This document shows, in pieces, positions 60,228 through 64,000 of a DNA stretch of 64,000 bases. Within the stretch, counting starts at the first letter, position 1. Each line of letters begins with the position of its first letter. The position numbers and the translations under genes were made by a program. Below the pieces are notes generated by a model. It was not told the origin of the DNA, did no database searches, and saw only the letters and a program-made list of their open reading frames with translations. This stretch comes from Oscillibacter sp. (GTDB lineage: Bacteria > Bacillota > Clostridia > Oscillospirales > Oscillospiraceae), in assembly GCA_022795445.1 (NCBI GenBank), contig JAAWGR010000002.1:39145-103144 (forward strand). Reading direction: 5' to 3'.

Positions 60228-61427
60228 TCAATAGTTCAAAATGTGTCCCATGCGGCGTTGTTTCGTCTGCAAATAAAACAGATCCTCCTGGGTTGCCTGC
60301 ATCTGGATCGGCACCCGCTCAATGATCTCCAAACCGAAATCCGCCAGCTGATAGACCTTATCCGGATTGTTCGTCAGCAGCCGCAGCGTCTTGGCCCCCA
60401 AATCCCGCAGGATTTGCGCGCCAATGTAATACTCCCGCAGGTCGCCGGCAAAACCTAATGCCAAGTTCGCTTCCAGGGTGTCCATGCCCTGCTCTTGCAG
60501 CGCATAAGCTTTCAGCTTGTTCAGCAGCCCGATGCCCCGGCCCTCCTGGCGCATATACAGCAGCACGCCGCGTCCTTCCGTTTCGATCTGCCGCATGGCG
60601 GAGGCCAGCTGTTCCCCGCAGTCGCAGCGGCGGGAGCCGAAAGCGTCGCCGGTAAGGCACTCGGAGTGGACCCGGCAGAGAAGCTTTTGCCCGTCGCCGA
60701 TCTCACCCTTCACCAGGGCAACATGATGCTCGCCGTTGAGGAGGTTTCTGTAACCATAGGCAGTAAAATCGCCGTATTTGGTAGGCATCTTGGCGGCGGC
60801 GACCCGCTCCACTAGGACTTCATGCCGCTTGCGGTAGTTTTGCAGGTCCTTGATGGTGATAAACTTCAATCCCCATTCCTTGGATTTCTCTTGCAGCTCG
60901 GGAGCACGCATCATCGTGCCGTCCTCCCGCATAATCTCACAGCAGAGGCCGCAGGTTTTCAGTCCCGCCAGCCGCAGGAGATCGACGGTGGCCTCCGTGT
61001 GGCCATTGCGCTCCAAGACGCCGTGAGGCTTCGCCAGCAGCGGGAACATATGCCCTGGGCGTCGAAAATCCTCCGGACGCGCCCCTTCCTCCACGCACTT
61101 CATCGCTGTGATGGACCGCTCGGCGGCGGAGATGCCGGTTGTGGTGGAAACATGGTCGATGGAAACGGTGAAAGCCGTCTCATGGTTGTCCGTGTTGTGG
61201 CTGACCATCTGGGGGAACCGCAGCTTTTCCACGTATTCCTCCGACATCGGCATACAGATTAACCCCTTACCGTGAACTGCCATGAAGTTGATATTTTCCG
61301 TCGTGGCGAACTCCGCCGCGCAGATGAAATCGCCCTCGTTTTCCCGGTCCGGGTCATCCGTACAGAGGATCAAGCGGCCCTGCTGCAGTTCCTCCAAAGC
61401 TTCTTCAATCGTACTGTATTCAAACAC
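60228..61427 (-). CDS. ribBA: Bifunctional dihydroxybutanone-phosphate synthase / GTP cyclohydrolase II
   Basis: Supplies both riboflavin precursors. The 399 residues split into RibB (about 1-200: [16 protein letters not shown]-like [10 protein letters not shown] and HTEATVDL) and RibA (about 205-399: zinc cysteines in [16 protein letters not shown], then [14 protein letters not shown]). GTG start behind AAGGAGGG. It lies between ribE and ribH in the standard Firmicutes order. Confidence 0.96.
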   Translation of the reverse strand: MFEYSTIEEALEELQQGRLILCTDDPDRENEGDFICAAEFATTENINFMAVHGKGLICMPMSEEYVEKLRFPQMVSHNTDNHETAFTVSIDHVSTTTGISAAERSITAMKCVEEGARPEDFRRPGHMFPLLAKPHGVLERNGHTEATVDLLRLAGLKTCGLCCEIMREDGTMMRAPELQEKSKEWGLKFITIKDLQNYRKRHEVLVERVAAAKMPTKYGDFTAYGYRNLLNGEHHVALVKGEIGDGQKLLCRVHSECLTGDAFGSRRCDCGEQLASAMRQIETEGRGVLLYMRQEGRGIGLLNKLKAYALQEQGMDTLEANLALGFAGDLREYYIGAQILRDLGAKTLRLLTNNPDKVYQLADFGLEIIERVPIQMQATQEDLFYLQTKQRRMGHILNY

Positions 61428-61448
61428 GATAGGTCCCTCCTTTGTTTG

Positions 61449-62093
61449 TTAAAAACCGTGTTGCGTCAAAAAATTCAACGTCAGTTTGCTCTCTGCCGGA
61501 TTCTCTTGGGGGCGCAGGAGTTTTTCGACATACTTACCAATCACATCGTTTTCCAGGTTCACCAAATCGCCCGGCTTCTTTCCGCCCAAGGTGGTGAGCG
61601 ACGCTGTGTGCGGAATGATGGAGACGGAGAACCACCCCTCCCCCACTGCCGCCACCGTCAGGCTAATGCCGTCGATGGTGATGGAGCCCTTCTCCACCAC
61701 GTAGCGCAGCAGCGCCGGGGAGGCTTCTATCGTAAACCAGACCGCGTTGTCATCCTGGCGTGTTTTTGTGATGGTACCTGTGCCGTCAATATGCCCAGCG
61801 ACGATATGCCCGCCAAAGCGGCCGTCCGCAGCCATGGCGCGTTCCAGATTGACGCGGCTTCCGGGTGTCAGTGCACCCAGGGTAGAGCGGTCAAGGGTTT
61901 CGTGCATCACATCAGCCGTGAAGCCGGAGGCGTCCACACTGGTGGCTGTCAGACACACACCGTTCACAGCTACGCTGTCGCCAATTTTCAGATCGGACAG
62001 CACCTGCTCCGCCTGGATGGACAGCACCGAGGATTTCGCGCCCCGCCGGACCGCCCGTACAGCTCCGGTTTCCTCAACGATTCCTGTAAACAT
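61449..62093 (-). CDS. ribE: Riboflavin synthase, alpha subunit
   Basis: Dismutates two lumazines to riboflavin. The 214 residues form two beta-barrel repeats: MFTGIVEETGAV with GDSVAVNGVCLT, and the second with KGSITIDGISLTV. The start overlaps the ribD end by 20 bases with GGGGAG ten bases upstream. Confidence 0.95.
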   Translation of the reverse strand: MFTGIVEETGAVRAVRRGAKSSVLSIQAEQVLSDLKIGDSVAVNGVCLTATSVDASGFTADVMHETLDRSTLGALTPGSRVNLERAMAADGRFGGHIVAGHIDGTGTITKTRQDDNAVWFTIEASPALLRYVVEKGSITIDGISLTVAAVGEGWFSVSIIPHTASLTTLGGKKPGDLVNLENDVIGKYVEKLLRPQENPAESKLTLNFLTQHGF

Positions 62094-63171
62094 CCGGATT
62101 CATCTCCCCTTCCATCAAAATATCTTCCCCAATTTGTGTCCATTGGATTCCTGTCAAACAGAACGCTTGCCCTGGCCGCGCCACGCCTTGCCCCTGGATG
62201 GGCGTCTTGGCGGTACCGCCAAAGAGTTTCGGTGCGATATACGCTTGTACCCGCCGGACAAGCCCAGCTTCCAGCATCGACCAATTCAGTGTACCGCCGC
62301 CTTCCAGAAATACGCTGTCAATTTCCGCCTGTCCCAGTCGGTCCATCAGCGCAGGCAGATCGACATGGCCGTCTTTTGCCGGGAGCGTCCAAACCTCACA
62401 GCCTGTGGCTTCATAAGCGGCGGTTTTCTCCGGTAAGGCCTCACAAACCGCCAAAATCGTCCGCACCTCCCGCGCTGTACGAACAATCTGGCTATCCAGC
62501 GGCGTGCGCAAATGGCTATCGCAGACGATACGGATGGGATTGTGGCCGCCCTCTATACGGCAGGTCAGCAGCGGGTCGTCCGCCAATACGGTGCCTACGC
62601 CCACCATAATGGCTGTATAGCGGTCCCGGTCCTGGTGGACACGCTGCCGGGCTGCCTCCCCCGTAATCCATTGTGATGCGCCTGTGTATGTCGCAATCTT
62701 GCCATCCAGCGTCATGGCGTATTTCATCACCACATAAGGCCGCTTCGTTCGGATATAGTGGAAAAACACTGGATTCAGCGCGTCGCACTCCGCCCGCAAA
62801 ACGTTCTCCTGCACCTCAATGCCGTTTTCCCGCAAAATTTCAATCCCCTTTCCGGCAACCAACGGATTTGGGTCAGGGGAACCAACCACCACACGTTGGA
62901 TGCCGGCTTCCAGGATGGCGCTGGTGCAGGGTGGCTGCCGTCCCCGGTGGCAACAAGGCTCCAACGTTACATACAACGTGGCCCCTGCCGGGGATTCTAT
63001 ACAGTTTGCCAGCGCATGACGTTCTGCATGAAGCTCGCCGCAGCGCACATGCCAGCCCTGTCCGATCACCCGGCCCTCCTGAACGATGACTGCACCCACG
63101 TAAGGGTTTGGCGACGGGCGACCCTGGCGGGCCAACTCGACTGCCATCCGCATAAAACCGCTGTCGTTCAT
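62074..63171 (-). CDS. ribD: Bifunctional pyrimidine deaminase / reductase
   Basis: Second and third steps of riboflavin synthesis. GGAGG six bases before the ATG fixes the start; a longer frame would cross the riboswitch. 365 residues: deaminase domain with HAERHAL and PCCHRGRQPPC (zinc), then the reductase with MKYAMTLDGKIA, LADDPLLTCR and LEGGGTLNW. First gene of the rib operon. Confidence 0.96.
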   Translation of the reverse strand: MNDSGFMRMAVELARQGRPSPNPYVGAVIVQEGRVIGQGWHVRCGELHAERHALANCIESPAGATLYVTLEPCCHRGRQPPCTSAILEAGIQRVVVGSPDPNPLVAGKGIEILRENGIEVQENVLRAECDALNPVFFHYIRTKRPYVVMKYAMTLDGKIATYTGASQWITGEAARQRVHQDRDRYTAIMVGVGTVLADDPLLTCRIEGGHNPIRIVCDSHLRTPLDSQIVRTAREVRTILAVCEALPEKTAAYEATGCEVWTLPAKDGHVDLPALMDRLGQAEIDSVFLEGGGTLNWSMLEAGLVRRVQAYIAPKLFGGTAKTPIQGQGVARPGQAFCLTGIQWTQIGEDILMEGEMNPDVYRNR

Positions 63172-63190
63172 CCTTCGCCTCCTAACATAG

Positions 63191-63225
63191 AAAAAGATGC
63201 CTTGAAACCGATCTTTCAAGACATC
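63191..63225 (-). terminator. Riboswitch-controlled terminator before ribD
   Basis: GATGCCTTGAAA pairs with TTTCAAGACATC with one mismatch, six-base loop, and a T5 run on the minus strand. It sits between the FMN aptamer and the ribD ribosome site. Confidence 0.85.
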
Positions 63226-63336
63226 GTAAAAACAGCAGCCCCATATCCCGCGCCCCAAAAACATCAACGCCCCGAAATGCTGTCCTAACATTCCAGAGCG
63301 CACACTTATGAGCGCAGGCATAGTGCCTACACTGCA

Positions 63337-63448
63337 CGATCTTCTTCCATCCCGACTGTACGGTCGGCTTCGGAGTTTCACCGAATCCTGCCTTGCGGCT
63401 CGTGGGCTATACCACCGGTGGGGAATTACACCCCGCCCTGAAGATCCT
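63337..63448 (-). promoter_or_regulatory. FMN riboswitch (RFN element)
   Basis: The minus-strand RNA has the canonical RFN core: AGGATCTTCAGGGCGGGGTG, TTCCCCACCGG, AGCCCACGAGCC, GGCAGGATTCGGTGAAACTCC, AAGCCGACCGTACAGTCGGGATGGAAGAAGAT. First and last segments close stem P1. FMN binding is expected to favour the downstream terminator and switch the rib operon off. Confidence 0.95.
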
Positions 63449-63463
63449 AATTCAATTACTTAT

Positions 63464-63492
63464 ACAATACCACCGCTATAGGTATTTGTCAA
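63464..63492 (-). promoter_or_regulatory. Promoter of the riboflavin operon
   Basis: Minus-strand TTGACA (63487-63492) and TATTGT (63464-63469), spacer 17, just upstream of the riboswitch. Confidence 0.7.
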
Positions 63493-63609
63493 GAGGCATT
63501 TCGCATCTTTCCCTTTTATGCTGGATACTTCCAAGGAACTTACAAAAAAGCTTACAAGCAAAAATTCGATGTGATAGAATTAAAAATCAATTAGAATGGA
63601 GAAAACAAT

Positions 63610-63870
63610 ATGGAACTGGAACTCGCTCGCTTAGAGCAAAAGCAGATACCCGAACTGACCAAAATCATGGAGTGTGCTTTTGATGAAGATACAAAAATAC
63701 GCCTTGGCAAGGAAAAAGGCGGGCCGGATGGATATGAAATGGGGATTTTCTGAGAAAGTGAGGATTGCATAAAAACGCTTCCGCATACTGCATCTACCTG
63801 CACAAAGAGTTAATTGGCGGTGTGATCCTCTGACTCAAGGAGGATCAAGAAAACATTTGTCAAGGGGGCA
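63610..63870 (+). pseudogene. Decayed GNAT-family acetyltransferase
   Basis: An open frame begins MELELARLEQKQIPELTKIM and stops after 47 codons (63753). About 20 bases later, in another frame, the sequence continues as NASAYCIYLHKELIGGVIL, then a TGA stands where such proteins have Trp (VILWLKE), followed by LKEDQEN. These pieces together resemble the N-terminal half of a GNAT acetyltransferase broken by at least one frameshift and one stop. The rest of the domain is not recognisable. Confidence 0.6.
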
Positions 63871-63904
63871 CCCAAAAGATGAAATCCCCCGATAACCGAG
63901 AAAA

Positions 63905-64000
63905 TTACATTGTCAATCTCTTTTCAGTTTCAGCAATATCTTTTTCAATCAGCGGACGCATACTGTCCTTATATTTTGATAAATCGGCATTCCGCAAACA
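63905..64000 (-). CDS. 3' end of an unidentified gene (cut by window edge)
   Basis: A 31-codon frame enters from the right edge and ends at a TAA; the peptide LRNADLSKYKDSMRPLIEKD is hydrophilic and protein-like. Too short to identify. Confidence 0.4.
   Translation of the reverse strand, partial: CLRNADLSKYKDSMRPLIEKDIAETEKRLTM

Noticed and set aside
1..64000. tRNA, rRNA, CRISPR arrays, phage or insertion-sequence transposase genes
   Set aside because: Looked for on both strands by eye; none seen. A covariance-model search for small RNAs would be needed to exclude weak cases.

Overview
The window is one stretch of a Gram-positive, endospore-forming Clostridia chromosome, most like the Oscillospiraceae. 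The evidence is spoIIID, a stand-alone Spo0A DNA-binding-domain protein, a GlgC/GlgD pair, a MurE with the meso-diaminopimelate motif DNPR, G+C-rich coding sequence with A+T-rich promoters, frequent TTG/GTG starts behind strong AGGAGG sites, and many intrinsic terminators. I cannot name the genus. I saw no rRNA, tRNA, CRISPR array, phage or complete insertion sequence.

Layout. 1-9480: the end of an aldo/keto reductase gene, a zinc-dependent phospholipase C-like gene, then one nine-gene operon holding the whole shikimate pathway plus the Phe and Tyr branches (DAHP synthase, tyrA, aroB, aroA, aroC, pheA, an aroE-aroK fusion, aroQ). It is preceded by a Phe/Tyr-rich leader peptide and a textbook attenuator. 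9490-15840: nucleoside salvage (deoC, deoD, a BMP-type nucleoside-binding lipoprotein), a secreted trypsin-like protease, an orphan gene, a flavin reductase and a sugar O-acetyltransferase. 15930-25260: glycogen synthesis and breakdown (glgB-glgC-glgD, then a small orphan, glgA and glgP). GlgA and GlgB carry lysine-rich C-terminal tails. 25700-36600: transporters, an Asp/Glu racemase-like enzyme, a large imperfect palindrome (28810-29314), an ECF sigma/anti-sigma pair, a DUF4317-like gene, spoIIID, an LCP ligase, a secreted transglutaminase-like protein, two orphans and a tandem-OB ssDNA-binding protein.

36650-50030 holds the division and cell-wall cluster on the minus strand: mraZ-rsmH-ftsL-PBP(PASTA)-murE-mraY-ftsW-murG-murA-ftsQ, then ftsZ with its own promoter. 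murF, murD, murC and ftsA are absent. 50290-63200: a DivIVA/ATPase-like coiled-coil gene, coaD, rsmD, malic enzyme, the Spo0A-C protein, an LysM/G5/M23 envelope peptidase, an Na/Pi transporter, a PadR plus membrane-protein pair, and the ribD-ribE-ribBA-ribH operon under an FMN riboswitch. The right edge has a decayed GNAT gene and the 3' end of another gene.

Regulation is unusually readable. The main points are the aromatic attenuator, the FMN riboswitch with its terminator, two identical dyads flanking the padR promoter, AAGTGG repeats at the mraZ start site, and TGTCGAA (Spo0A-box) sequences near the glgB, mraZ and Spo0A-C promoters. The last group suggests that glycogen storage and a sporulation-related regulator share Spo0A control; this is inference from motif matches only.
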